From contig JACETR010000020.1 in the NCBI GenBank assembly GCA_013911165.1, positions 1 through 38,518 on the forward strand: 38,518 bases of DNA. Direction: 5' to 3'. Both the position numbers and the translations under genes were made by a program. The stretch is from Planctomycetota bacterium (lineage in GTDB: Bacteria; Planctomycetota; UBA8108; UBA1146). Positions 8,559 through 16,803 of the stretch are shown here, piece after piece. Under the pieces are notes generated by a model, which saw nothing but the letters and a program-made list of their open reading frames with translations, did no database searches and was not told the DNA's origin. Positions within the stretch are counted from its first letter, which is position 1. Every line of letters starts with the position of its first letter.

Positions 8559-9788
8559 TTACTCCTCCATGTTTGCGTAACAGATATTGAGAGCCTGCAA
8601 TGCGTAAGAGGTCGCCAGAACAGGGTCACCCTCCCACCAACGGTCTACAGGGTTTGTCCACGAGCCGTCTTTCCCCTGGCGCTCAAGAAGCACCGTCGCA
8701 ATCTCCCGCGCCCAGTCATGCGATTTACCCTCGGCATCCACCAACTCCTTCTGCCCCAGAACCTCCAGGGTTCTGGCCATGACAGCCAGATAGTAGAAGT
8801 AGCCTGTTTGCCCGCGGGCAGGTTGTTCCGGGGTGGCCATTCCCGGGTTTTCTGTCACGGTCCAATTGCGACTGATCCACTCCACGGCGGAAGTGACCCG
8901 CGGATCATCTTTGCCAAGCCCGGCATAAATCAGAGATTTCACCGCAGCGTAGGTCATCGAGCCATAGGAGGAAAAGGTCACGGCTCCAGCAGCATCGACT
9001 GTTTTCCCAGCTTTCGATTCGTCTGGGTGGTAGAAGAAACCACCATCCTCACTGGATGCTTTTTTGACCCCGTCGAGGACATCGTTGGAAGATTTTCGAT
9101 TCTGGCATCTGGAAATGAAAACTTGAGCCCTCTTCCAGACATCCGAATCTTCGGTCAGTCCTGCAGCATGAAGGGCTTCCAGAGCCAACTGGGTATTACT
9201 CAAGTCAGGGCGACGATCACTGCCGTATCCGACACCACCATAGGAACCTGTGTGCTTCTTTCGATCGAATGCCACCGGTGTCGAATCTTCCGCACACTGA
9301 AGGCCAGCAACGTAATCTCGCATTCGGGCGATGGCGTCCCGGTAAAGGGGCTCCTTGCGGTTATGGTCCAATGCAGACAAAGCCAGGATGGCAATACTGG
9401 TCTTGTAGTTCATCAAGCCTTGCCCCGGGATGTAAACGCCACCGTCATCTTGCTGTTGATCGAGCAAGGACTGCACCGCTGCGGTAACAAAAGGGCCATC
9501 CTTTTCGCGGTAGGCACGGGGTGTATCTGCCAAGGCCTTGAGAACCATGCCGGTGATTCCGGGATCTCCTGCCATCGACCCCCAAGAGCCATCGCTACGC
9601 TGGTTGTCGATCAGCCAATTCGCTCCACGATCGATGGACTTCTTCAGTCCTGCTTTGTCGAGAGCCTTGGATTCTTGTGCAGATACCTCGAGCACTGGGC
9701 AAATGATCATGAACAGCAAAATAAGGAGTCCTGAGATGACAGGGACTCCCTTGTTCGTTTTGGCAGAAGGATGGTCGGTGATATTCAT
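8559..9788 (-). CDS. Exported squalene-cyclase/prenyltransferase-like alpha-toroid protein
   Basis: This 409-residue protein starts with a cytoplasmic tail, one hydrophobic segment (GLLILLFMIICPVLEVSAQ) and a likely signal-peptidase site near SAQ. The rest consists of alpha-helical repeats with QW-like motifs: NQRSDGSWGSM near the N-terminus, QQDDGGVY, and RQGKDGSWTNPVDRW near the C-terminus. This matches the alpha/alpha toroid of terpene cyclases and protein prenyltransferases. The D-x-D-D acid motif of squalene-hopene cyclases is not visible, and export argues against membrane-lipid cyclisation, so a binding or scaffold role is more likely (inference). The ATG overlaps the stop of the YdjY-like gene (TAATG). 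Such toroid proteins are common in planctomycetes. Confidence 0.85.
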   Translation of the reverse strand: MNITDHPSAKTNKGVPVISGLLILLFMIICPVLEVSAQESKALDKAGLKKSIDRGANWLIDNQRSDGSWGSMAGDPGITGMVLKALADTPRAYREKDGPFVTAAVQSLLDQQQDDGGVYIPGQGLMNYKTSIAILALSALDHNRKEPLYRDAIARMRDYVAGLQCAEDSTPVAFDRKKHTGSYGGVGYGSDRRPDLSNTQLALEALHAAGLTEDSDVWKRAQVFISRCQNRKSSNDVLDGVKKASSEDGGFFYHPDESKAGKTVDAAGAVTFSSYGSMTYAAVKSLIYAGLGKDDPRVTSAVEWISRNWTVTENPGMATPEQPARGQTGYFYYLAVMARTLEVLGQKELVDAEGKSHDWAREIATVLLERQGKDGSWTNPVDRWWEGDPVLATSYALQALNICYANMEE

Positions 9789-10621
9789 TAGCGATTCTCC
9801 TCAATGGTATCAGGCTCAATAGAACCTCTCCGCGGTAATTCCATACGCTTGGCCGCGGGATCAATCTCCCCCGGAAGGGCTTTTCGAATTGAGACCCTCA
9901 CTGGGGGTGGCTCATCCCCATCTCTTTTCCAGGGCAACACGTCCCCATAAGCAAAATAATCTCCGTCAGGGTAGGGCAATGCCAGAGGATTATCGAGGAT
10001 TGCCCAAGGTCTGTGACTCAGGGAGATCAACTCTCCTGTCACCCTTGCCATGAACTCCTCTTTTGCTTCAGTCCCCTCCGGAGCTCCCGGTGGAGGGTCG
10101 AGAAGCAAAAAACCGGAACCGGTATAGGCAAATCCACAGCGTGCCATTTCACGCTCCATGGGAGCATTAATGATGCAGTTTTCGGCTCTGATCCGACGAA
10201 CGAATTCACGGCCCTCGCCATCCTCTACCGGATAATGAAAATGGATGACCAATCTGTCACCCCCAGTCAAACGGCCCAGATCACGCTCTGATTCGGGACT
10301 TCGACTTTCTTTCACTTCCATTAACATCAACGCCGTCTGCAAATGCATGGGATCGCAATCGACAGCAATCAGACATTCATGGGATTTGGCTCCGGGGAGA
10401 TTGATCAGGTACTCCACAAAACCCTGAGACATGTTGAAAAAGCCATCGAGGTGAATCGTCGCAGTCGCCGCTTCGAATCGGACAGCCCCCAGAGAGACGG
10501 TCTCTCCCGGCTGGGATTCTGTTCCGGGAATGAAATCGACCGGAAGCCCACTCAAGGCAGTCGCCATGATGATGATGAGGCAACCGTTCATCTCTCCCCT
10601 TTCGCATTTAACCAACTGCAC
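9788..10621 (-). CDS. YdjY domain-like protein, probably membrane-anchored or exported
   Basis: A 277-residue protein with a short basic N-terminus, a hydrophobic stretch (CLIIIMATALSG) and then a domain resembling YdjY: an EYLINLPGAKSHE segment followed by a helix rich in H-L-Q-T-A-L-M-L. The family has no proven function. GTG at 10621 is preceded by AGGGA six bases away and keeps positive charges before the hydrophobic segment. ATG at 10591 is an alternative, with a GGGGAG placed very close. The C-terminus is proline- and charge-rich (GDEPPPVRVSIRK). It is the first gene of the operon that continues into the toroid protein, DUF1015 and aminotransferase genes. The family call is moderate. 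Confidence 0.68.
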   Translation of the reverse strand: MQLVKCERGEMNGCLIIIMATALSGLPVDFIPGTESQPGETVSLGAVRFEAATATIHLDGFFNMSQGFVEYLINLPGAKSHECLIAVDCDPMHLQTALMLMEVKESRSPESERDLGRLTGGDRLVIHFHYPVEDGEGREFVRRIRAENCIINAPMEREMARCGFAYTGSGFLLLDPPPGAPEGTEAKEEFMARVTGELISLSHRPWAILDNPLALPYPDGDYFAYGDVLPWKRDGDEPPPVRVSIRKALPGEIDPAAKRMELPRRGSIEPDTIEENR

Positions 10622-10928
10622 AGAATTCCCTGAGAGGGTTTTCTCCCTTGATGTGGAAACTCTGAGTCCATAATCGCAAAATCCACGCCCTCTACCAGTC
10701 CCCCGGACTTCATTTCACAGACTCTCAGCCATATAGACGGGTCACGGTCAGGAGCCGTTCCGGCAATAGGTTCCTGAGATCGGGCTTCCTTGCCACCCTG
10801 AGGGCCTCAACTTGCGTTTTGCAGGCGATTTGTATAGCCTTCTCAGGTACCGACCGATTCGACCCTTAATCAAATCAACCTGTTTTCCGGGGACGTGATT
10901 TCCCGAAAAGACCCTGCTTCGGAGACTG
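10622..10928. other. Divergent intergenic region
   Basis: About 300 bases separate the minus-strand YdjY operon from the plus-strand coiled-coil/actin pair. Promoters for both directions must lie here, but no convincing -35/-10 pair, riboswitch or small gene was recognised. A GGAG four bases before the ATG at 10929 serves the plus-strand gene. Confidence 0.6.
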
Positions 10929-12080
10929 ATGGACCCCAAAAGGAACACTTCCCAGCCGGAATCTTCCTCCAGATGGAGCGTCGTCCTCGAGGTCTCCGCC
11001 GGCATCGTCCGGCTTCCTGTGTCACGTATTGATTCCAGGGAAGTGCTCGTCGATTCGACAATTCGGCTTCAGGTCGGACAACGCTACGAATTGATCGTTG
11101 AGAGACCGGATGGTCACGCGGAACTGATCCATGCGGAAGTTCTGCACAGAAATGACGCTGGCCTTCTTTTACGCTGGAAACCGGCTCACCCCCGCGAACT
11201 CTCTGCACTCGAGCGTCTCTTTGGCGATGAAGAACAAAAAGTTCCCGAAAGTGGTGATCTCGAATCGGCATTGAGATCTCGCTCACGATTGGTTCGTACT
11301 TCTGCCATCGCTGCACAACGGGACAGCGTCCGTGTTCTCAACCTTTCCGCCATCAAGGAATTGATTCAGGCATCCGTGGATGAAGTGATCCGCGAAAGTG
11401 GACGCTCACTCGGTGAGGAAGAACTGCGCAGGCTTCGAGAAGAGTCTGAAAAAAGTTTTCAGGAAAAGTTGGCCGAATTCCAGAACGAGAATGCAGACTT
11501 GCACTCTCATATCGAAAACCTGAATGCCAAACTGCAAAGAACCCAGGAACTCCTCGGTAGTGAAAAAGAACGGGAAGTTGCCCGTGACCGATTCGCGTTG
11601 ACACGCGAGAGCCTGCTGGAGCTGGAGTCGACGCTGGATCGAATCGTCGACAAGGCCGCCGGTACCCAGCACCTCCCTGAAGAGGTGGGCCAAGAGATTC
11701 GCGAAGTGGTTCAGAATTCTCTCGATCTTGAACGCTCCAAAGCGACAGATCGTGAAGAGAAAACCAGAAGTGAGAACATCGAGCTCCTCGAACGAAAAGT
11801 GCAGCGTCTGGCGAAAAACCTGGATGCGGCAAAAACTCAAAGAGACGAAGCTCTGGAAACCGCCCGCAGACTGGATCGTCGTGAATCCAATACCTCAGGA
11901 ACAAGCACTTCCATTCCGGCGTTTTCATCCAGCCCGGCAGAAGACCCCAGTGGCCGCCGCAAGGCACTGTTGGCCGACCTCGTTTCCGAAAATCGCCAAC
12001 TTCGAAAGCAAATTGTAAAACAAGTACCTTCAGATCCCAATCGGGGGCATGATCCCCAGATTGAGAAGGATCTTGCCTGA
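10929..12080 (+). CDS. PilZ-like (degenerate) N-domain plus long coiled-coil protein, partner of the actin gene
   Basis: A 383-residue soluble protein. Residues about 15-88 have the strand pattern of a PilZ-type barrel (LQVGQRYELIVERPDG, AEVLHRNDAGLLLRW) but lack the R-x-x-x-R and D-x-S-x-x-G residues that bind c-di-GMP, so nucleotide binding is doubtful. Residues about 162-240 and 268-316 are strongly heptad-like, charged and rich in E, K, R and L, indicating coiled coils. The C-terminus (from about 320) is Ser/Pro-rich and likely disordered. It ends 43 bp before the MamK-like actin gene on the same strand, so the two probably form an operon. An adaptor role, linking a filament to a membrane or cargo, is inference; no homologue was recognised. 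Confidence 0.6.
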   Translation: MDPKRNTSQPESSSRWSVVLEVSAGIVRLPVSRIDSREVLVDSTIRLQVGQRYELIVERPDGHAELIHAEVLHRNDAGLLLRWKPAHPRELSALERLFGDEEQKVPESGDLESALRSRSRLVRTSAIAAQRDSVRVLNLSAIKELIQASVDEVIRESGRSLGEEELRRLREESEKSFQEKLAEFQNENADLHSHIENLNAKLQRTQELLGSEKEREVARDRFALTRESLLELESTLDRIVDKAAGTQHLPEEVGQEIREVVQNSLDLERSKATDREEKTRSENIELLERKVQRLAKNLDAAKTQRDEALETARRLDRRESNTSGTSTSIPAFSSSPAEDPSGRRKALLADLVSENRQLRKQIVKQVPSDPNRGHDPQIEKDLA

Positions 12081-12123
12081 GCCATACTCGGCTTTCTGAA
12101 GAGTAAATCTGAGAGGACGATCG

Positions 12124-13152
12124 ATGAGTGAAACCGTATACGTGGGCATGGATCTCGGTACCAGCCGAACCTCCATCACCACTTCCACCGGAGTCAGAAC
12201 CACGGTGTGGTCATATGTGGGCTACGCTCAGGACCACGTCAGCAAAAAGTTGCTCGGCGGTAGAGACAAGGTCTTCGGCGAGGAAGCGGTTCAAAACCGC
12301 ATGGCGGTAGATCTGGTCCGCCCCCTCGACAAGGGTGTCATCCGTGAGGACGAAAATGCCAAGCGGGCAACCCGTGATCTGATCGAACACATTCTTGAAC
12401 AGGCCGAGATCCCTTCCGGAAGCACTGTCTATGGAGTCATCGGTGCACCGGCGGAAGCCAGCGTCGGATCCAAGTCCCACATTCTTGAAGCCGCTTCCGA
12501 ATTCATGGACAGCATCATCGTCTGCTCTGAACCCTTCTCCGTGGCTTATGGATTGGATTTCCTTTCCGACACCCTCGTGATCGACATCGGAGCCGGAACC
12601 GTCGACCTGTGCAGAGTGCATGGAACGATGCCAAAAGCAGACGACCAGAGAACCCACCACTTTGGTGGAGATGCCATCGACCAGCGTCTCTTTGATCTGA
12701 TTCAGGAGAAGCACCCCGAAGCCCAGTTCTCCGTCAATATGGTGCGTGAAATCAAAGAGAACTTTGCCAGCGTTGGACGCCAGCAGGATGCGGTCATGGC
12801 CACCTTCCCGGTCAAGGGCAAGCCGACTGAGTTCGACATCACTGATCAGGTTCGTGAAGCCTGCATGGGTATCGTGCAACCGACGGTCGAAGCTCTTCAG
12901 GACCTGATTGCCACCTACGACCCCGAGTTCCAGCAGAAAATGCGCAACCATGTCCTCCTTGGTGGAGGAGGTAGCCAGATCACCGGCCTTGCCCGTGCGA
13001 TGGAAGATGCCCTCGTCGAGTACGGTGGAGGCAAGGTCAAGAGTGTGGAAGAACCACAATACGCTGGATCCAATGGTGCCTTGCGCATCGCTCTCGATAT
13101 GCCTGAAGAATTCTGGAAAGAGTTCATGGACAATCAAAAGGAAAATGCCTGA
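12124..13152 (+). CDS. MamK-like bacterial actin
   Basis: A 342-residue actin/Hsp70-fold ATPase. The motifs are phosphate-1 GMDLGTSRTSI (residues 8-18), phosphate-2 VIDIGAGTVDLC (152-163) and the adenosine motif LLGGGGSQITGLA (278-290). Length and remembered sequence fit MamK best: the GYxxD...KLLGG...VFGEEA, RPLDKGVI, GAPAEAS, CSEPFxVxYGLD and DDQRTHH-F segments all have counterparts in MamK, which builds filaments that position magnetosomes. MreB is less similar and has a membrane helix not seen here. AGAGGACGATCG before the ATG gives a good ribosome site. No magnetosome genes lie in the window, so cargo is unknown. The product likely polymerises in the cytoplasm, perhaps with the coiled-coil protein encoded just upstream. 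A bidirectional terminator follows. Confidence 0.85.
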   Translation: MSETVYVGMDLGTSRTSITTSTGVRTTVWSYVGYAQDHVSKKLLGGRDKVFGEEAVQNRMAVDLVRPLDKGVIREDENAKRATRDLIEHILEQAEIPSGSTVYGVIGAPAEASVGSKSHILEAASEFMDSIIVCSEPFSVAYGLDFLSDTLVIDIGAGTVDLCRVHGTMPKADDQRTHHFGGDAIDQRLFDLIQEKHPEAQFSVNMVREIKENFASVGRQQDAVMATFPVKGKPTEFDITDQVREACMGIVQPTVEALQDLIATYDPEFQQKMRNHVLLGGGGSQITGLARAMEDALVEYGGGKVKSVEEPQYAGSNGALRIALDMPEEFWKEFMDNQKENA

Positions 13153-13166
13153 ACCACTTTCTCCGC

Positions 13167-13214
13167 AAAAACAAAAGAGGCCGGAAGCGATCTTCGCTTC
13201 CGGCCTCTTTTTTT
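13167..13214. terminator. Bidirectional rho-independent terminator
   Basis: An 18-bp perfect stem (13173-13190 with 13194-13211, loop TCT) has T-runs on both strands. It separates the plus-strand actin gene from the convergent minus-strand HEAT lipoprotein gene and can serve both. Confidence 0.94.
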
Positions 13215-13230
13215 GTGATGAGAAGATGAT

Positions 13231-14067
13231 CTAGAGTGCTTCCCCTATTTTCGGTTTCGGAACAACGGTTTTATCCCCGGCAAGCCATGAACGGATCTCC
13301 CGGGCCTGGACCTTTCGCAAGGAAGGCTCTGCCTCCGCATCGAAAACGAAGTTGCCCGGAACCTTTGCCCGTCTCTTGAGCCCGCCCCATGCAGCCTGGC
13401 GAACGACTTCATCGGGGTCATCCAGAGCACTGGCCAAAAGGTCGAGAGAGCTCTGACGCGCATCCTCGGCGAATCCACATACACACAAAAAGCGGACTTC
13501 TGAATCTCGCTCTAAGGTAAAGCGATCCTCCAACGCATCAAACGCCACAGGAAGTTTCATGGTCAGTAAAATCGAAGCGGCAGATCGGCGAGCTGTGACA
13601 TTTCCCTCTGCGAGAACTGCGACGACAGGAGAGAGGGCATCGCTGCCATATTCCAGAAGGGCAGCCTCTATCAAATTGTCATCGACGACATTGCCTTCAG
13701 CCAGCATGGAGACAAGACGGGGCAATGCACGTTCATCTCCCTCTCTGGCCAAAATCATGCAAATCACCCGTTTGGTACGGGCTCCAATAAAAGGATCATC
13801 GAGTTCAGCAGCCAACAGGTTTCGCGTGATGATCGGAGCTTTGCTGAGGCTGAGAAGAATCCGGTCGAGAGCCCGCTTCTGGATGCTCTCATCGTAAGAG
13901 CCGAGATTCGGGATCAGGGTCGTATTGCGGATGTCCTCAAGAACATCTTCACGATCCGGTGCTTTATCGGGGGTCGAGCAGCCCACAGACAGAAGTACTG
14001 TGAGAGCCAGAATCCAGCGCAGTGAAAACAACTGGGTTTCCGTGAAGTCCCTGTCACCGTCGATCAT
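13231..14067 (-). CDS. HEAT-repeat lipoprotein
   Basis: A 278-residue protein from the ATG at 14067 (AGGCGG six bases upstream). A TTG at 14106 that overlaps the secretin stop would add 13 residues. The N-terminus is a lipoprotein signal: a hydrophobic run ending LSVGC, with the cysteine near residue 30 as the lipidation site. The mature part is a chain of helical pairs of HEAT type (VSMLAEGNV..., ALDDPDEVVRQAAWGGLK), a protein-protein interaction scaffold. Its ORF starts immediately after or overlapping the secretin gene, so the two are probably co-translated. A pilotin-like or assembly role for the secretin is a reasonable inference, but HEAT-repeat pilotins are not typical (known ones are TPR or small beta proteins). 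Confidence 0.8.
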   Translation of the reverse strand: MIDGDRDFTETQLFSLRWILALTVLLSVGCSTPDKAPDREDVLEDIRNTTLIPNLGSYDESIQKRALDRILLSLSKAPIITRNLLAAELDDPFIGARTKRVICMILAREGDERALPRLVSMLAEGNVVDDNLIEAALLEYGSDALSPVVAVLAEGNVTARRSAASILLTMKLPVAFDALEDRFTLERDSEVRFLCVCGFAEDARQSSLDLLASALDDPDEVVRQAAWGGLKRRAKVPGNFVFDAEAEPSLRKVQAREIRSWLAGDKTVVPKPKIGEAL

Positions 14068-14102
14068 CGCAAACCGCCTTTCGGCCGAGCTTCTCAAACG
14101 GA

Positions 14103-16589
14103 TCAAAGTCCCTGTACCGGTCTGCTGGAAGAGGTGTTGAGATCTTCCCAGCGCTCGTCCAGGGTCTGGAGGCGCCCACCCAACTGATCGAGGGTCACCG
14201 TTCTTCTGGCAAAGGCAGAAAGGTCGTCCTCGAGGATGCCCAGTGGGATCTCACCAGAAATCATGGCCTCCTGTAGACGCACACTGAGGAACGTTGCCAC
14301 CGACAGGAAATCGACCCCACGCTCGGACATTTTGGTCAGCAACTCAGAATATCCCAACTCAGTCAGGTCGCCTGCTGAGGGATACAGAATCTGGTACTGC
14401 TCCTCGAGCAGATTCCTGAACTTGCCATGCTGGTTCGCTTCACGTCCAAGTCCATCGATGAAGACAGCAAAATCCTGGAGACTGTCCTTGTCGAAAGTTC
14501 TCAACAAGGAAATGGTTTCGTCAGAAAGGTCGGTTTCACCTCTCATGACGACCATGTCCCCCTTCTCATAGAAGGTCTTCAACTTGTCAAAGGATAGGCT
14601 GACCGCATAGGGACTCGTGGGAACCACGATTTCCCTGCGAGGAGCCACCACGTCATCGTAATCAAGGTCAGGATTCAGGCTTTTAATGTTTTCGACCAGA
14701 ATTGCCGCTGCCTGGAAGAAGAGTTGACGCTCATTCTTGGACCAGGTCGAGACCGACTTCTCCGGGTGCCTGAGTTTGAGCATGCTCAGCTTCTCGGTCG
14801 CTTCGGGAAGGTAGTCTTCAAAAATCTTCAGTCGGCTGATGAGTTCGCGTTTCTTGACGATGCTCAGCAAGGTCAAGTCGACTACTTCATCGCGGGAGAA
14901 TCCCTCCACCGGCGTTCTGCTGATCGGGTCGAGGCCGACAAGGTCTCGCCCTTTGAGAATGTATCGATCATTGAAAAGCACACTGTTGCGGGTGTCGAAG
15001 TGGCGACTCTCTTTCGGAGTGGAAATGGGATCGACCCCATCTTCCGAAAGAATGTGCGGAGTCAAAACGATGATGATTTCTGAACGCTGTTTCTGGGAAC
15101 TCTTGCGTCCGAAAAATCCTCCAATAACCGGAAGGTCGCCCAATCCGGGAATGGAATTTTTGGTATCGAATTCACTTTCCTTGATCAGACCACCCAGGAT
15201 CAGAGGCCGATGGTTTTTAACCCTTGCCTGTCCCCTGAAATTCCGGGTCGCCACCTGCGGGATTCCCAGCAGGTCCTCCTCGAAGACCCGCTGTCTTCCC
15301 TGAAGGTTATTGACGGTGATATCGATCAGCATCGAGACTTCGTTTTCATCATTACCACTGATTCGTGGTTTGACGACCAGAGTCGTACCAATGTGCTCGG
15401 TTCCAACCTTGTTGGCATTCTCGACAAAGTTTCCACCACTGACGTCACGGACGACGTCGGTAGAGATAAAGGTTGGAATCTTTTCTCCAAGGTGAAGCTG
15501 ACTCTGGCGATCATCCAGCGCGTACAACTTGGGACGTGCTTTGATAATCGCGTCACCGTTGCGAACCAGTGCATGAACACCGGCAAGAAACTGGGAAGAC
15601 AGAGCCTCCGTCGTGTCGTCAAAAAGGAAGGAGAGACCCGATTGCTGAATCGGATTAAAATTGCTGCTGATCTCGGGAAGGGGATCTCCCGGCAGAGGAG
15701 AGGCGAAGTTCACCACGGAGTTACGCTTCTCAAATGCGAGTGTATCGACTCCCAGATCGGAAAGAGCGTCCGCTTCCAGTTCGATGATCTGCACCTCGAT
15801 CATGATCTGCCGTGCGGGCACATCGATCATGGCGATGAAATCTTCAATCCGTTTCAGATCCTCATCTGTGCCCACCATCAGAATACGATTTCGTGTTTCC
15901 GTCGATGGTGATTCCTCAAAGGTCAGAGAGAGCGAAGCGTCTTCTATTCCAGTACCCAACTTGACGGGAGGCAGTGAAATCGGATCGACGTGAGGGATTT
16001 CCAGAACGTATGGGTACTCCGGAAGATCCCAGGATTGGAGCATCGTTTCGCTGGCAGCCTCATACTTTGAGTAGACCGCTTTCTCATATTTGCGGGTGAT
16101 CGTCCTGTTTCCCTGTTTGACTGCGTCGGTCTTGACTTCCTCGGTTCGGTGATAGACCTGGCAAACCTTGCTGGCTGCCAAGGACTCCAGTACCAACTGG
16201 ATTCCCGCATATTTGACCGTGATTGATTCCTGCTTGAGTCGATCCCGAATCCCCACCTGTTCAAAGTTGCGAATCGTTCTGATCAGCGATTCTGTGATCT
16301 CCTTTGAACCATTAATCATCAGAGAGTTCTCACGGCCAGTAACACGACTGATCGTGTTGTCGTCGACAAACTTTTTCAGCCCCGGAGTGTCATTAAAAAA
16401 CTGAAACACCTCGTCGGTTTCAGCGTGAAAGAGTTCCACAAAGGTGATGTTGGGGACCTGAGCGTCGACAACAGGGACTTGGGCAAAGAAGGCCACGCAT
16501 AAAGTGAGCACGATCCAACCGAAATTGAATCTTCCCAGTCTCATTCGACCGGGGTTGCCGACAATTGCGGACATTTTGGAACGGTCCAT
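14103..16589 (-). CDS. Secretin (GspD/PilQ superfamily) with a long C-terminal extension
   Basis: The start at 16589 (MDRSKMSAIV) has AAGGAAG just upstream and gives 828 residues. A signal peptide (WIVLTLCVAFFAQVPVVDAQ) is followed by ring-building N-domains (about 45-260) and the secretin channel domain (about 260-515), with VQIIELEADALSDLG, LYALDDRQSQLHLGEKIP and the family signature near IPGLGDLPVIGGFFG (480-494). Secretins form outer-membrane channels for type II or III secretion, type IV pili or filamentous phage. After the channel domain there are about 310 further residues, mostly helical and charged, where most secretins end or carry only a short S-domain. The gene lies between an exported CHAT protein gene and a HEAT lipoprotein gene; no other secretion-system gene is in the window. 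Confidence 0.9.
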   Translation of the reverse strand: MDRSKMSAIVGNPGRMRLGRFNFGWIVLTLCVAFFAQVPVVDAQVPNITFVELFHAETDEVFQFFNDTPGLKKFVDDNTISRVTGRENSLMINGSKEITESLIRTIRNFEQVGIRDRLKQESITVKYAGIQLVLESLAASKVCQVYHRTEEVKTDAVKQGNRTITRKYEKAVYSKYEAASETMLQSWDLPEYPYVLEIPHVDPISLPPVKLGTGIEDASLSLTFEESPSTETRNRILMVGTDEDLKRIEDFIAMIDVPARQIMIEVQIIELEADALSDLGVDTLAFEKRNSVVNFASPLPGDPLPEISSNFNPIQQSGLSFLFDDTTEALSSQFLAGVHALVRNGDAIIKARPKLYALDDRQSQLHLGEKIPTFISTDVVRDVSGGNFVENANKVGTEHIGTTLVVKPRISGNDENEVSMLIDITVNNLQGRQRVFEEDLLGIPQVATRNFRGQARVKNHRPLILGGLIKESEFDTKNSIPGLGDLPVIGGFFGRKSSQKQRSEIIIVLTPHILSEDGVDPISTPKESRHFDTRNSVLFNDRYILKGRDLVGLDPISRTPVEGFSRDEVVDLTLLSIVKKRELISRLKIFEDYLPEATEKLSMLKLRHPEKSVSTWSKNERQLFFQAAAILVENIKSLNPDLDYDDVVAPRREIVVPTSPYAVSLSFDKLKTFYEKGDMVVMRGETDLSDETISLLRTFDKDSLQDFAVFIDGLGREANQHGKFRNLLEEQYQILYPSAGDLTELGYSELLTKMSERGVDFLSVATFLSVRLQEAMISGEIPLGILEDDLSAFARRTVTLDQLGGRLQTLDERWEDLNTSSSRPVQGL

Positions 16590-16803
16590 TTTCTTCCTTG
16601 CTCCTGCGAGTGAGACTGCGGGTCCACTTCGACAGATTGTGAGCCGATCTCTGCATGCCAGAGAATAAACGGAGTTTCCCGTTTTGAGTGGGAATCGACT
16701 CTCCAGCAGGCAACTTGTTTCGGCAATTCTACGAGAGTCGGCAAGGCCCGGGTTGGGGCCCCTGGACAGGGTCGCAGTGCTCAAGCTATCGATTATCGGC
16801 ACG

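Noticed and set aside
7530..9734. 734-codon plus-strand open frame
   Set aside because: It is antisense to DUF1015 and the toroid protein gene, both clearly real, and shows no recognisable domain.
12211..13137. 308-codon minus-strand frame under the actin gene
   Set aside because: Exact antisense of a well-conserved actin; no support of its own.
12124..13152. Annotation as MreB or DnaK
   Set aside because: Length, the KLLGG and RPLDKGVI segments and the lack of an MreB-type membrane helix or DnaK substrate domain point to a MamK-like actin.
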